Positions 45,598 through 54,634 are shown, counted from the first letter of the stretch. The stretch is DNA of 64,000 nt from JAFAHD01 sp035654355 (GCA_035654355.1 DASRXC010000002.1:1-64000), one strand, 5' to 3'. The notes: generated by a model from the sequence alone, not told the origin. Made by a program: numbers and translations.

Positions 45598-46856
45598 GAG
45601 TACACGAATTCGGCCGCGCCGACGCGAACGGTGTCGCCCGCGCGCAGGCCTAGCCGCTGCAGTTTGCGCAGCGCGCCACTGCGTGCGAGCGCGCGCGCGA
45701 AGAACGCACGTCCTTCGTCCGAATCAAGATCGGTCATCGTCGCAAGCCGCTCTAGACTGCCGCCGCTCACGCGAAACGCACGGCCTTCCTTAGATACCTC
45801 GACGCGGCGCCGGCCGGTAACGGGCTTCGGTCGCAAAACGACACCCGGTTCAGACGCGGATGCCGCCTCAACCGCGCGTTCGGATTGGATCGCCGCGTAC
45901 GCCGCTGACATAAGCGGTTTCACGCCCTGTCCGGTCGCCGCGGAGATGCCGAAGACCTTGTCGCCGGTAGCCTCCTCGACTGCTGCGAGCACGTCAGCCG
46001 CGTTGGGCAGATCCATCTTCGACACTGCGACAATGCGTTTCTTACGGAGCAACTGCGGGTTCCACGCGCCCAACTCGTCTTCGATCATCGCCTTTTGTGC
46101 GAGCGCCTCGCCTGGAGAAAGCGCACCGTCGATCAGATGGATGAGCACGCGCGTGCGCTCGATGTGCCGCAAAAATGTATCGCCGAGGCCCGCACCCGCA
46201 CTGGCTCCCTCGATCAACCCAGGCACGTCGACGAGGACGAAGTTCGCGTCGATGTCGATCGGCACGACGCCGAGCTGCGGTTCGAGGGTGGTGAACGGAT
46301 AGTCGGCGATCTTGGGCCGGGCGGCGGACACGCTCGCCAATAGCGTCGACTTTCCGGCGTTCGGAGCGCCTACGATGCCGGCATCGGCCAGCAGTTTGAG
46401 CTGCAAGTCCAGCGTGCGTTCTTCCCCCGGCTCGCCGCGCTGCGCGAAGCGCGGCGTCTGATTTACCGACGTCGCGAAATGCGCGTTGCCCAGTCCGCCG
46501 CGGCCTCCGCGCGCGACGATCACGCGCGCGCCTTCGTCGCGCACGTCGGCGATGAGTTGGTCGCCATCGCGCACCAACGTGCCGAGCGGCACGGGGATGA
46601 TGATGTCATCCCCGTCCTTGCCGTGGCAATTGTCAGGTCCGCCGGGCGCCCCGTTTGGGGCGTGAAAGCCGCGCTTATGGCGGAAGTCCAAGAGCGTCGT
46701 CCGCTGCCCGTCGCCGAGTAGGTAGATCGAGCCGCCGCCTCCACCGTCGCCGCCGGCAGGTCCTCCGCGCGGCACGTACTTCTCGCGCCGGAACGCGACC
46801 ATGCCGTTGCCGCCGTCACCGGCGCGCACGACGATGTGGGCTTCGTCTACGAACAT
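45594..46856 (-). CDS. obgE: GTPase ObgE/CgtA
   Basis: Essential GTPase linked to 50S ribosome maturation and stress response. 420 residues: Gly-rich Obg fold (1-158, with GGDGGNGMVAFRREKYVPRGG-type repeats), G domain with GAPNAGKSTLL, DVPGLIEGASAGAGLG and SKMDL, and a C-terminal OCT domain (about 340-420). The next gene upstream is rpmA, but a strong terminator lies between them, so obgE probably has its own promoter near 46860-46880. Confidence 0.95.
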   Translation of the reverse strand: MFVDEAHIVVRAGDGGNGMVAFRREKYVPRGGPAGGDGGGGGSIYLLGDGQRTTLLDFRHKRGFHAPNGAPGGPDNCHGKDGDDIIIPVPLGTLVRDGDQLIADVRDEGARVIVARGGRGGLGNAHFATSVNQTPRFAQRGEPGEERTLDLQLKLLADAGIVGAPNAGKSTLLASVSAARPKIADYPFTTLEPQLGVVPIDIDANFVLVDVPGLIEGASAGAGLGDTFLRHIERTRVLIHLIDGALSPGEALAQKAMIEDELGAWNPQLLRKKRIVAVSKMDLPNAADVLAAVEEATGDKVFGISAATGQGVKPLMSAAYAAIQSERAVEAASASEPGVVLRPKPVTGRRRVEVSKEGRAFRVSGGSLERLATMTDLDSDEGRAFFARALARSGALRKLQRLGLRAGDTVRVGAAEFVYS

Positions 46857-46882
46857 CGCTCAATGACTTCGCGCGAAAAACG

Positions 46883-46903
46883 AAAAACCCGCATCGCTGC
46901 GGG
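46883..46903 (-). terminator. rho-independent terminator of rpmA
   Basis: On the minus strand, CCCGCA-GCGA-TGCGGG forms a perfect 6-bp stem with a tetraloop followed by TTTTTCGTTTTT. It lies 46 nt past the rpmA stop and 26 nt before the obgE ATG. A second, longer GC palindrome (9-bp stem, 46926-46945) immediately follows the rpmA stop without a T-run. Confidence 0.88.
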
Positions 46904-46949
46904 CCTTTCCACGCGGGTTCGAGCTGCCGCGCGCTCGCGCGCGGCGCTG

Positions 46950-47243
46950 CTAGTCGGCTGAGCCGTTCGACGCAACCGTGACGAGTTGACGATCCTTGCC
47001 GCGCCGGGCGAACTGCACCGTGCCGCCGACAAGCGCGAAGAGCGTGTTGTCTTTCCCCATGCCGACGTTCGGACCAGGGTAGAACTTCGTGCCGCGTTGG
47101 CGCAGAATGATGTTGCCGGCCGCGACCGTTTCGCCGCCGAACTTCTTGACGCCAAGCCGCTTGCTCTGAGAGTCGCGACCGTTGCGCGATGAGCCTAGAC
47201 CCTTTTTGTGGGCGAAGCGCTGGAGATTAATGTAGAAAGACAC
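46950..47243 (-). CDS. rpmA: 50S ribosomal protein bL27 with N-terminal extension
   Basis: 97-residue bL27 with the normal body AHKKGLGSSRNGRDSQSKRLG and FYPGPNVGMGKD. Instead of starting at the Ala next to HKKG, it has a 10-residue N-terminal extension ending N-L-Q-R-F before A11. In Firmicutes and some relatives a similar extension (LQ-F-F before A-x-KKG) is removed by the protease Prp. GTG start at 47243; AAGGAG lies 12 nt upstream. rplU is not adjacent, unlike the usual rplU-(prp)-rpmA order. Confidence 0.93.
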   Translation of the reverse strand: MSFYINLQRFAHKKGLGSSRNGRDSQSKRLGVKKFGGETVAAGNIILRQRGTKFYPGPNVGMGKDNTLFALVGGTVQFARRGKDRQLVTVASNGSAD

Positions 47244-47296
47244 GCGAGTGACGAGCTCCTTGGAATGAAAATCGTCCGGAATGCGGACGCTCTGGC

Positions 47297-47326
47297 AGTA
47301 TAGCAAAGGAAGCCAAGGGCGGTCAA
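47297..47326 (-). promoter_or_regulatory. promoter of rpmA
   Basis: On the minus strand TTGACC (47326-47321) and TATACT (47302-47297) are separated by 18 bp, about 50 nt before the rpmA start. A 6-bp hairpin (47273-47289) sits right at the expected 5' end of the transcript. Confidence 0.75.
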
Positions 47327-47401
47327 ATCGAGTCGTCCCGCAACTATGGACGGCCGACTAATGCGCTTCCATTTCTGTCGCTCGACGAAGCACGTCGAGC
47401 T

Positions 47402-48841
47402 CTATGCGGCCTGCTCTGTGGCGGCTTCGCGCCGGCGTCCGGATGCGTACAACGCGACCCCCGCTGCCACCATGACGGCGCTCAAGCCGAGCACTTTGAG
47501 CACCGCGAGCGCTTTGTTCGGCTCGTCATCGGGCGGGAACGTCGCGAGCACGATTGAGATCGACGTCGTGAGCAGGCCGACAGTCGCAGACGCGATCACC
47601 GTCGCGCGACCGCCAGGAATGCCGATCTCGCTCGGCGCTGAGCCGGCGTGCAGTTTGATGGCCGACGCGAACAACGCGATGAACGGGATATAGGTGATGA
47701 TGACTGTCGTGCTCACGAGGACCTCGTAGGCGCCCTTCACATTCGTGCCGCCCTGTCCAAGGATAACTAAGACCGTCGCGATCGCGAATTGCGTCCACAA
47801 CGTGGCGACCGGCGAGCCCCAGCGCGGGTGCATGCGGCCGAACGCTGCAGGGAGATAACGGTCGATGCCGGCCACGAATGGGAGGCGTGCGACCGCGCCC
47901 AGCCACGCGCCGACGCTGCCCAGGCAGCTAATGACGACAAGCAGCGCGGCGAGCGGCGTAAGCGTGTGCAAACCGAAGCGTGACGACGCGTCTGCGATCG
48001 CCTGCATAACGCCGGTCAGGGCGCTGACGTGTGCTGCGGGAAGCGCGACGAGTACGCTCGCGGTGCCTGCGATGTAGATCGCGGCAATTGCCGGGGCGGC
48101 GACGGCGAGCGCGCGCGGAATCGTACGCCTCGGATCTTTCACCTCACCCGCCATAAATGCGATCGCTTCCGGACCGGTCCACGCAAATGCAACTGCCGAC
48201 CAGAAGATGAGGTCTTTTACGCTGAACGTGGGCCGCATCGTCTCGGTGTTGAGTGGAGTGGCGCTGCCGAACCGCCACACAACAAACGCGCCGAGCGCGA
48301 TCAGTACCAGCGTCACGATCCAGCGGCTCACCGCGCCGACATCATTGAGCCACTTGCCGACGTTCAAGCCGAACACGTTGACGATCGTGCCGAGCGCAAG
48401 CCCACCGATCGATAACGAGATGAAGAACGCAGGCGAGCCGGCGAGCGCGGCGGTGTTTCCGCCGAACATGAACAGCGCGCTGCTGGCCGTGAAGTAGAGC
48501 AACGCCGGAAAATAAGGCATCGTGCTCGCCCAGTAGGTCCAGCCCGTCATGAAGCCGGCAAACGGCCCGAATGCCATTTTGCTCCACACGTACAGACCGC
48601 CCTCGTCAGGATAGCGCGCGGTCAGATAGACGACGACGACTGACAACGGGATGAACATGCACGCGCAGCCGATCAGCCACACGGACACCGAACTCGGCCC
48701 GGCCGCAGCGGCGAGCGCGACCCATTGCAGATTCGTGCACGTGAGCACGAAGAAAAGCACTACGTCGGTGAAGCGCAGGCTGCGCCGCAGCTGCGGCATG
48801 GCGTTAGTTGTCGAAGTTTGGTCGGCTTGCGCGATGCTCAC
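47402..48841 (-). CDS. APC superfamily amino acid permease
   Basis: About 479-residue membrane transporter of the amino acid-polyamine-organocation family with roughly 12 membrane helices. Family features include the early FTDVVLFFVLTCTNLQWVAL helix with G-rich break, GGLYVWSKMAFGPFAGFMTGW and FAWTGPEAIAFMAGEVKDPRRTIPRAL. It is divergent from the Rieske oxygenase gene, with about 60 nt between them, so it may import the substrate for that pathway. The start is uncertain (GTG 48847, GTG 48841 or ATG 48799); GTG 48841 has AGGA at a good distance. Substrate unknown; an amine or amino acid derivative is inferred. Confidence 0.85.
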   Translation of the reverse strand: MSIAQADQTSTTNAMPQLRRSLRFTDVVLFFVLTCTNLQWVALAAAAGPSSVSVWLIGCACMFIPLSVVVVYLTARYPDEGGLYVWSKMAFGPFAGFMTGWTYWASTMPYFPALLYFTASSALFMFGGNTAALAGSPAFFISLSIGGLALGTIVNVFGLNVGKWLNDVGAVSRWIVTLVLIALGAFVVWRFGSATPLNTETMRPTFSVKDLIFWSAVAFAWTGPEAIAFMAGEVKDPRRTIPRALAVAAPAIAAIYIAGTASVLVALPAAHVSALTGVMQAIADASSRFGLHTLTPLAALLVVISCLGSVGAWLGAVARLPFVAGIDRYLPAAFGRMHPRWGSPVATLWTQFAIATVLVILGQGGTNVKGAYEVLVSTTVIITYIPFIALFASAIKLHAGSAPSEIGIPGGRATVIASATVGLLTTSISIVLATFPPDDEPNKALAVLKVLGLSAVMVAAGVALYASGRRREAATEQAA

Positions 48842-48903
48842 GTACACAGTCCTATGCGCGCAGCCGGGGGAAGCACGCGATGGCGCGGAACTGCGAAGGC
48901 AAC

Positions 48904-50031
48904 ATGGCGCTCGAGCGTACGCTGCCGCGCGAATCGTATTTCTCGTCCGAGATCTTCAGGCGCGAGCAAGAGCGCATTTTCTGGCATGAGTGGTTCTGCG
49001 CGGCGCGGGAAGAAGAAGTTCCCGCAACCGGCGACTTCCTCCAGCTTGACATCGCTGGTCAAAGCGTGCTTGTCGTGCGCACCAAGGACGGGAGCCTCGC
49101 CGCGCACTTCAACGTGTGCCGGCATCGAGGGAGCCGGTTGGTTCTCGACGAGCGCACGAAGCTCGACGGCGATATGAATTGCGCGCCGAGTGGGAATTTC
49201 GGAAACGCGATTCGCTGCCCGTACCACTCGTGGACGTACGAACTCGACGGGCGCCTGCGCACCGCTCCGTATATCGCGGAAACCGATGGCGTCCGCAAAG
49301 AAGACTTTCCGTTGTATCCAGTCGGCGTTGAGACGTGGGGCGGTTTCATATTCGTCAATCTGATGCCGCAGCGTGCCGCTGCGGAGGGCCGCACGCTCGC
49401 GGAGCAGCTCGACGCGCTCCCCGCTCGTCTTGCGCGGTATCCGTTGGCAGGCTTGCGGACCGCACGCCGTATCGTGTACGACGTCGCGGCCAATTGGAAA
49501 GTCATCCTCGAGAATTACAACGAGTGCTACCATTGCGCGGGCGTCCATCCCGAACTATGCGCTGTGGTTCCCGCCTTCAAACAGGCCGGCGGCGGGCAGC
49601 TCGATTGGGACCGTGGCATACCGCATCGCGACGGTGCGTTCACGTTCACACGCAGCGGTACGACGACACGCGCCCCTTTCCCCGGGCTCGACGACGACGA
49701 GCGCGTGCGTCACAAGGGCGAGCTCATCTACCCGAACTTCCTGTTGAGCCTAGCGGCCGACCACGTCGCGGCCTTTACTGTCTGGCCGCGCGACGCGCAA
49801 CGCAGCAGCGTGATCTGTGATTTCTTGTTCCACCCGAGCGAGATGGAGAAGCCCGGCTTCGACCCAAGCGACGCCGTCGAGTTCTGGGATCTCGTCAACC
49901 GCCAGGATTGGACGATTTGCGCAGGAGTGCAGCGCGGCATGCAGGCCCTCGTGTTCGAGCACGGTTACTACGCACCGATGGAAAGCGCGAGCCTCGACAT
50001 CAGGCGCTACGTGCGCGATCGGCTCGGATAG
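48904..50031 (+). CDS. Rieske-type aromatic-ring-hydroxylating/betaine oxygenase alpha subunit
   Basis: 375-residue Rieske non-heme iron oxygenase. The [2Fe-2S] ligands are C72 and H74 (CRHRG) and C105 and H108 (CPYHSW). The mononuclear iron region NYNECYHCAGVHPEL has the typical D/E-x-x-H-x4-H pattern. Closest kinds are glycine betaine/stachydrine and choline monooxygenases (GbcA-like) rather than ring dioxygenases, judged from the downstream sarcosine-oxidase-like gene. No reductase gene is near. ATG 48904 with GAAGG is preferred over upstream starts that overlap the divergent permease. Confidence 0.85.
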   Translation: MALERTLPRESYFSSEIFRREQERIFWHEWFCAAREEEVPATGDFLQLDIAGQSVLVVRTKDGSLAAHFNVCRHRGSRLVLDERTKLDGDMNCAPSGNFGNAIRCPYHSWTYELDGRLRTAPYIAETDGVRKEDFPLYPVGVETWGGFIFVNLMPQRAAAEGRTLAEQLDALPARLARYPLAGLRTARRIVYDVAANWKVILENYNECYHCAGVHPELCAVVPAFKQAGGGQLDWDRGIPHRDGAFTFTRSGTTTRAPFPGLDDDERVRHKGELIYPNFLLSLAADHVAAFTVWPRDAQRSSVICDFLFHPSEMEKPGFDPSDAVEFWDLVNRQDWTICAGVQRGMQALVFEHGYYAPMESASLDIRRYVRDRLG

Positions 50032-50037
50032 AGCATC

Positions 50038-51210
50038 GTGGCCGCACGCACGGACTTCAAATTCATTGTACTTGGGTTGGGCGGCATCGGCAGCGGCGCC
50101 GCGTACTGGCTCGCACGCCGTTTCGGCGACGACGTCCTCGGGCTGGAGCAATTCGAGCTCGGGCACGCGCGTGGCGAGTCGCAAGATCACTCGCGCATCA
50201 TCCGCTTGTCGTATCATGCGCCAGAATATGTCGAGCTGGCCAAGCGCGCATACGAGACGTGGTCCGAGCTCGAAGCAGATGCGGGCGAGCGCGTTGTCCT
50301 GCAGACAGGCGGACTTGACCTCGGTCCGCGCGTTAGCGCGATTCCGCTCGAGACGTACGCGGACGCGATGACCGCGTGCAACGTCCCCTTCGAACGACTC
50401 GATGCGCGCGAGATCGTGCGACGCTGGCCGCAGTGGCGGCTGACCGATGACATCCACGGCTTGTTCCAAACTCGAAGCGGCATCGCGATGGCGGCGCGCG
50501 CGAACGCGGCGCACCAGCGCATGGCGCGCGAGCATGGTGCGACGTTGCTCGATCGTACGCCGGTGCTGTCGGTCACGCCACGTGACGGTGAATATCTCGT
50601 CGCCACGCGTGAGCATACGTTTCGCGCGCAACGCGTGGCGATCGCTGCGGGCCCGTGGTCCAACCAAACGCTGGCGAATTTCGGCGTCGATCTCCCGCTC
50701 GAGGTGACCAAAGAGCAAGTCACCTACTTCGAGTCGCCAGACCTAGCGAGCTTCGCCCCCGAGCGATTTCCAGTGTGGATCTGGATGGACGATCCGTCGT
50801 TTTACGGGTTTCCGGCGTTCGGCGAACCGGCGGTCAAAGTCGCGCAAGACGCGGGCGGTAAGCCGGTCCATCCCGACACGCGCGATTTCGAATCGGATGC
50901 GGACAACTCCGCCAGAGTCCGCGCGTTTCTCGAACGCTATCTTCCGTCCGCCCTCGGACCGGTGCGTTTGGTGAAGACGTGTCTGTACACGCTCACGCCG
51001 GATCGCGACTTCGTCATCGACCGGATTCCTCTGCATGACGGCGTCGCCGTCGCGATCGGCGCCGGCCACGCGTTCAAGTTTGCATCGGTGATCGGGCGAG
51101 TGCTGTCAGAACTGGTTGCCGACGGCGCGACGCCGAGCGACATCTCGCGCTTCTCGCTCGACCGCCCGATTTTGCAGCTCGCCAACCCACCGCGTGCTTA
51201 CATGGTCTAG
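50038..51210 (+). CDS. monomeric sarcosine oxidase / N-methyl amino acid oxidase-like flavoprotein
   Basis: 390-residue FAD oxidase of the MSOX/SolA family, which oxidises N-methyl groups of sarcosine, N-methyltryptophan or similar amines, releasing formaldehyde and peroxide. Visible are the Rossmann motif VLGLGGIGSGAAYWLARR, DHSRIIRLSYH, the covalent-FAD cysteine KTCLYT at residue 315 (the same number as in the characterised enzyme), and the GHAFKFASVIGRVLSEL C-terminus. GTG start 6 nt after the oxygenase stop, so the two form an operon. Together they suggest stepwise N-demethylation. Confidence 0.85.
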   Translation: MAARTDFKFIVLGLGGIGSGAAYWLARRFGDDVLGLEQFELGHARGESQDHSRIIRLSYHAPEYVELAKRAYETWSELEADAGERVVLQTGGLDLGPRVSAIPLETYADAMTACNVPFERLDAREIVRRWPQWRLTDDIHGLFQTRSGIAMAARANAAHQRMAREHGATLLDRTPVLSVTPRDGEYLVATREHTFRAQRVAIAAGPWSNQTLANFGVDLPLEVTKEQVTYFESPDLASFAPERFPVWIWMDDPSFYGFPAFGEPAVKVAQDAGGKPVHPDTRDFESDADNSARVRAFLERYLPSALGPVRLVKTCLYTLTPDRDFVIDRIPLHDGVAVAIGAGHAFKFASVIGRVLSELVADGATPSDISRFSLDRPILQLANPPRAYMV

Positions 51211-51226
51211 GGTTTCGATCGGTCGT

Positions 51227-51379
51227 TCAGCGCGCGCGTTTGAAATACTGGACCGCGCGCTCGTGCTTGAGCGCCGCCGCCCGCGTAGGAAATGTGCCGA
51301 GGTTTCGCCGCTTTCCGGACCGCGGGTCCTTCTTGAGGGAGTAGAGGCGGTACTTTCCTGACGGTAGCTTGCGGATCAC
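51227..51379 (-). CDS. conserved 50-residue basic protein
   Basis: Small gene starting GTG, with AGAGGA upstream. The product is 50 residues, very basic, and reads IRKLPSGKYRLYSLKKDPR then SGKRRNLGTFPTRAAALKHE and ends AVQYFKRAR. The G-K-R-R-N-L-G-T-F and A-A-x-K-H-E-R-A-V pattern suggests a small beta-alpha DNA-binding unit like the N-terminal arm of phage integrases. I have seen short conserved proteins of this type in GC-rich phyla, but the family has no established function. It converges with the oxidase gene and is divergent from the metalloprotease gene. Confidence 0.72.
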   Translation of the reverse strand: MIRKLPSGKYRLYSLKKDPRSGKRRNLGTFPTRAAALKHERAVQYFKRAR

Positions 51380-51491
51380 AACGTCCTCTTTTCAGAGCAC
51401 ATTCAGGAATAGCCGGTAGGTGCAAGAGCTTGGCGCGCGCGAACCATTGGCGCAGCGGCGATTCTTCCATGCACGAAAGGCCTCATCCTCA

Positions 51492-54086
51492 ATGAAGCGC
51501 TTGTTCTTCGCGGCGTTCCTGTTATGCATCGCGTGCTCAGCGCTCCCGACGCGCACGCAAGCAGATGACGACACGCCGGCCGTCCTCTCCAAATTCACCG
51601 AAGGCTTGACGCCTCAAAAAGGTCTCATCACCGTGTGGCGCAAGGCTGGCAAAGTGTATCTCGAGCTTTCGCCCGCGCAGCTCAACCATGATTTCATCCT
51701 CAGCGCCGTGCCAGGCAACGGCCTGGGCGGATACTTCATCACCGCCGGCGCGGGCGATTATTTCCCGCCGCATATCGTGCGCTTCACGCGCCAGGACGAC
51801 AAGATCGCGATTCTGTTCCCCAACGAGTTTTTCACCGCACCAGCCAATTCGCCGGACATGAACGCGGTCAACGACCAGGTCGCCAAGTCAGTCGTCGGCG
51901 TCACGAAAGTGGTCGCCACAGACGCGGCGTCCGGCGATGTCTTGATCGAGGCGGCGCCGCTGCTCGGCGACGTCATCGACTTCGCCGACACGCTCAAAAT
52001 CGCGCTCGGCAATCCGGAGCCGGGCAAGCTCTACCGGCTCGACGCGGATCGCTCGTACTACGGTCCGACCAAGTCGTTCCCTGACAACACCCTGGTCGAC
52101 GTCCGCCAGACGTGGGTCACCGACGATGCGTCGATCATCGACAACGTGCCCGATCCGCGCGCGATCGAGTTCCGCATCGATTACAACTTCATCGAGCCGC
52201 CGGCGGATGGCGACTACATGCCGCGCTTCGCGGACGATCGCATCGGCTTCTTCGACAACGTGCGCCTGAACTTCGGGTCCGACCGGTTGCTCAACCGCCA
52301 GCAGCGCTACATCTTACGCTGGAACATGCAAAAGACCGATCCCAACGCAACGACATCGCCGGCCAAGCACCCGATGGTGTTCTGGATGTCAAACACGATC
52401 CCGGAGCGGTATCGCGGCGCGATCCGCCGCGCCGTGCTCGAGTGGAACAAAGCGTTCATCCCGCTGGGCATCACCGACGCCGTACAGGTCAAAGATCAAC
52501 CCAACGATTCGAACTGGGATCCCGATGATGTGCGCTACAGCGTGCTGCGCTGGCTGACCGATTCGAACGCAGGCGGCTTCCTCGAAGCGCAGTTCTACTG
52601 GGATCCGCGCACCGGTCAACAGTTCCGCACGGGCGTCGTGTTCGATGCCGATTACGTCAACTTCGGCGACCTCGCGTACCCGTTCTTCATCGACGCGACG
52701 CGCGGCCGCACGAAATTCGCGACCGAAGAGCGTCTCTACGGCGCCGAAATGCACAACGACGCCGGCTTTGTCGCCACGGCGCTCAAACTGGCAGGCGATT
52801 GGCCCGGCGGCGAGGTGCCGCAATCGTACATCGACGATTTCCTCATCGACGGCACCCTGCACGAAGTCGGCCACGACATGGGCATGGAGCACAACTTCAT
52901 CGCGTCCGAGGCGTTCACGGCTGCGCAGACCAAAGACCCGTCCTTCACCGCGAAGCACGGTTTTTCGTCATCGGTGATGGATTACAATCCGATCAACTTC
53001 TGGCCGAAAGGGCAGTCGCACGGCTCGTTGTTCCAGACGACGATTGGGCCATACGATTACTACGCCATCCACTGGGCGTATGCGCCGGTCCCAGGCGCAC
53101 GCACGCCCGAGGATGAGGTGCCGACCCTGAACCGCTGGCTCGCACAGTCGACCAATCCGTGGTATCGTTTCGCGTCCGATGAAGACGTGTCGTGGTTCGA
53201 CTCGCACGCGATCGATCCGCGCGTCGTGCAGTTCGACCTCACAAGCGACAACATCTCGTGGTGCGATTCACGCATGGATCTCTCCTACAGCTTGCTGACC
53301 AAGCTCAACTCGCGCTATCCGCGCACCGAACATCCCTTCGAGGAAGAGCGCGACGCGTTCGCGTTCATCCTGCGTGAGTACAACCGCTGCAGCCTTGTGT
53401 TCGAGCATTACATCGGCGGAGAGTATCTGTCTCGCGCGCGGCCCGGCGACCAAAACGCTCCATTGCCGCTGACGCCGGTGACCCGCGCGACGCAAGTGCG
53501 TGCGTGGCAAAACTTGAACCACTACGTCTTCGCTGCGTCGGTGAATCGTTTGCCGCCCGACCTGTTGAACCGTATGACCTACCAGGAGTGGTCGCCGCTT
53601 GATGGCGGCGCGTGGGCGTACAGCCCGCCGGCGCGTCACGACGTGCCTATCGTCGAGATCATCGGCAACCTGCAGAACCGCATTCTCGGCCTGCTGTTCC
53701 AACCGTTGCGGCTGCAGAGGATCGATGAGATCGGCGTGCGCGCCAAGCCTGGCAGCACGATGTCGCTGACCGATCTGTTCAACTGGACTCAGGACAGCGT
53801 GTACGGCGACTTGCGCTCATCCAAGTTAAGCACCGTGCCGCTGCTCGCACGCAACCTGCAAGCGAGTTACACGACGATGCTGATCAAGATGACGCTGACG
53901 CCGGAAAAGGGAGCGCCCAGCGACGCGCAGGCCCTCGCGCGCGCGAAGCTGGTGAGTCTGTCTGGAACGCTGCGATCGGCGCTCAACTCGGGATCGCTCG
54001 ATGAGATCACGCGCGCCCATCTCGAGAATCTGCAGAACAAGGTCTCGCTCGCGCTGCAAGGACGTACGGTCCCGGGCGGTAGTTGA
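51492..54086 (+). CDS. secreted zinc metalloprotease (DUF5117/DUF4953-like metzincin)
   Basis: 864-residue exported protein with a signal peptide (RLFFAAFLLCIACSA). It shows the zinc-dependent metalloprotease pattern HEVGHDMGMEH (H457, E458, H461, H467), the metzincin HExxHxxGxxH signature, and a Met-turn SVMDY (M496). N-terminal region resembles DUF5118/DUF5117 domains (GLITVWRKAGKVYLELSP, GLGGYF). Such proteins occur in Bacteroidota and soil bacteria and are thought to degrade extracellular protein. Start ATG 51492, with AAAGG, is preferred over a GTG 72 nt upstream that would bury the signal peptide. Confidence 0.85.
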   Translation: MKRLFFAAFLLCIACSALPTRTQADDDTPAVLSKFTEGLTPQKGLITVWRKAGKVYLELSPAQLNHDFILSAVPGNGLGGYFITAGAGDYFPPHIVRFTRQDDKIAILFPNEFFTAPANSPDMNAVNDQVAKSVVGVTKVVATDAASGDVLIEAAPLLGDVIDFADTLKIALGNPEPGKLYRLDADRSYYGPTKSFPDNTLVDVRQTWVTDDASIIDNVPDPRAIEFRIDYNFIEPPADGDYMPRFADDRIGFFDNVRLNFGSDRLLNRQQRYILRWNMQKTDPNATTSPAKHPMVFWMSNTIPERYRGAIRRAVLEWNKAFIPLGITDAVQVKDQPNDSNWDPDDVRYSVLRWLTDSNAGGFLEAQFYWDPRTGQQFRTGVVFDADYVNFGDLAYPFFIDATRGRTKFATEERLYGAEMHNDAGFVATALKLAGDWPGGEVPQSYIDDFLIDGTLHEVGHDMGMEHNFIASEAFTAAQTKDPSFTAKHGFSSSVMDYNPINFWPKGQSHGSLFQTTIGPYDYYAIHWAYAPVPGARTPEDEVPTLNRWLAQSTNPWYRFASDEDVSWFDSHAIDPRVVQFDLTSDNISWCDSRMDLSYSLLTKLNSRYPRTEHPFEEERDAFAFILREYNRCSLVFEHYIGGEYLSRARPGDQNAPLPLTPVTRATQVRAWQNLNHYVFAASVNRLPPDLLNRMTYQEWSPLDGGAWAYSPPARHDVPIVEIIGNLQNRILGLLFQPLRLQRIDEIGVRAKPGSTMSLTDLFNWTQDSVYGDLRSSKLSTVPLLARNLQASYTTMLIKMTLTPEKGAPSDAQALARAKLVSLSGTLRSALNSGSLDEITRAHLENLQNKVSLALQGRTVPGGS

Positions 54087-54119
54087 TCGGCCCGCGCAGC
54101 GCATACCCCGCGCAGCCAG

Positions 54120-54224
54120 GTGTGGGCGATGACGGCGGTCGTCCTCGCCGGCTGCGCGGGCGGTGGGAAGCGCGAGCCGCAACATTCGCGGGCTTCACGC
54201 AGTACTGACCAGCAGCCCCGCTGA
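54120..54224 (+). CDS. possible very small lipoprotein
   Basis: A 34-codon frame (GTG start, or ATG 54129) contains VVLAGCAGGG, a lipobox-like sequence after a short hydrophobic run, then a basic tail. No clear ribosome-binding site and no basic n-region ahead of the hydrophobic part, so this could equally be non-coding leader of the next gene. Reported only as a candidate entericidin-like peptide. Confidence 0.22.
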   Translation: MWAMTAVVLAGCAGGGKREPQHSRASRSTDQQPR

Positions 54225-54238
54225 AGAAAGGATAGATC

Positions 54239-54535
54239 ATGAACCCGCTTGCGGTCTTGGTCCTGCAAAGCGATGACACGGCCGCGCAGGCGGCCGCACT
54301 TGCAATCATCGGCACGTTCTGGCTGCTCTTCCTCGTCATAGGGCTGCTGATCGCTGCGTTTCTGATTTATTGCTTGTGGCGGATCCTTGAAAAAGCGGGC
54401 TTTCCGGGCGCGTTGGCGCTGCTGAACCTCATCCCGCTCGGACATGTCGTGCTGCTGATCTGGCTCGCGTTCGCAGAGTGGCCTGTTTTACAACGCGCGA
54501 ACACCGGCACGCAGGCCATGACAGCGGTGCGCTAA
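54239..54535 (+). CDS. small two-helix membrane protein, KAGxPG type (copy 1)
   Basis: 98-residue protein with two membrane helices (about 18-46 and 55-77). Between them is W-R-I-L-E-K-A-G-F-P-G-A-L-A-L-L, and the second helix ends F-A-E-W-P-V. The next gene encodes a clear relative. The K-A-G-x-P-G-[AW] loop also occurs in DUF5684-like membrane proteins, but assignment is uncertain. Ribosome-binding site GAAAGGAT is well placed. The tail is polar. Confidence 0.72.
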   Translation: MNPLAVLVLQSDDTAAQAAALAIIGTFWLLFLVIGLLIAAFLIYCLWRILEKAGFPGALALLNLIPLGHVVLLIWLAFAEWPVLQRANTGTQAMTAVR

Positions 54536-54634
54536 GGAGCCGACGCACAAACTTATTCGGTGCGACGCTAATCCGCACGCGAGAGGCTGGCTGTTGGATT
54601 GACGGGAAGGCGACCTCCCTAAGGAGGGAACCTT

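Noticed and set aside
51420..51491. GTG at 51420 as start of the metalloprotease
   Set aside because: It would place 24 polar residues in front of a clear signal peptide, while ATG 51492 has AAAGG at a good distance.
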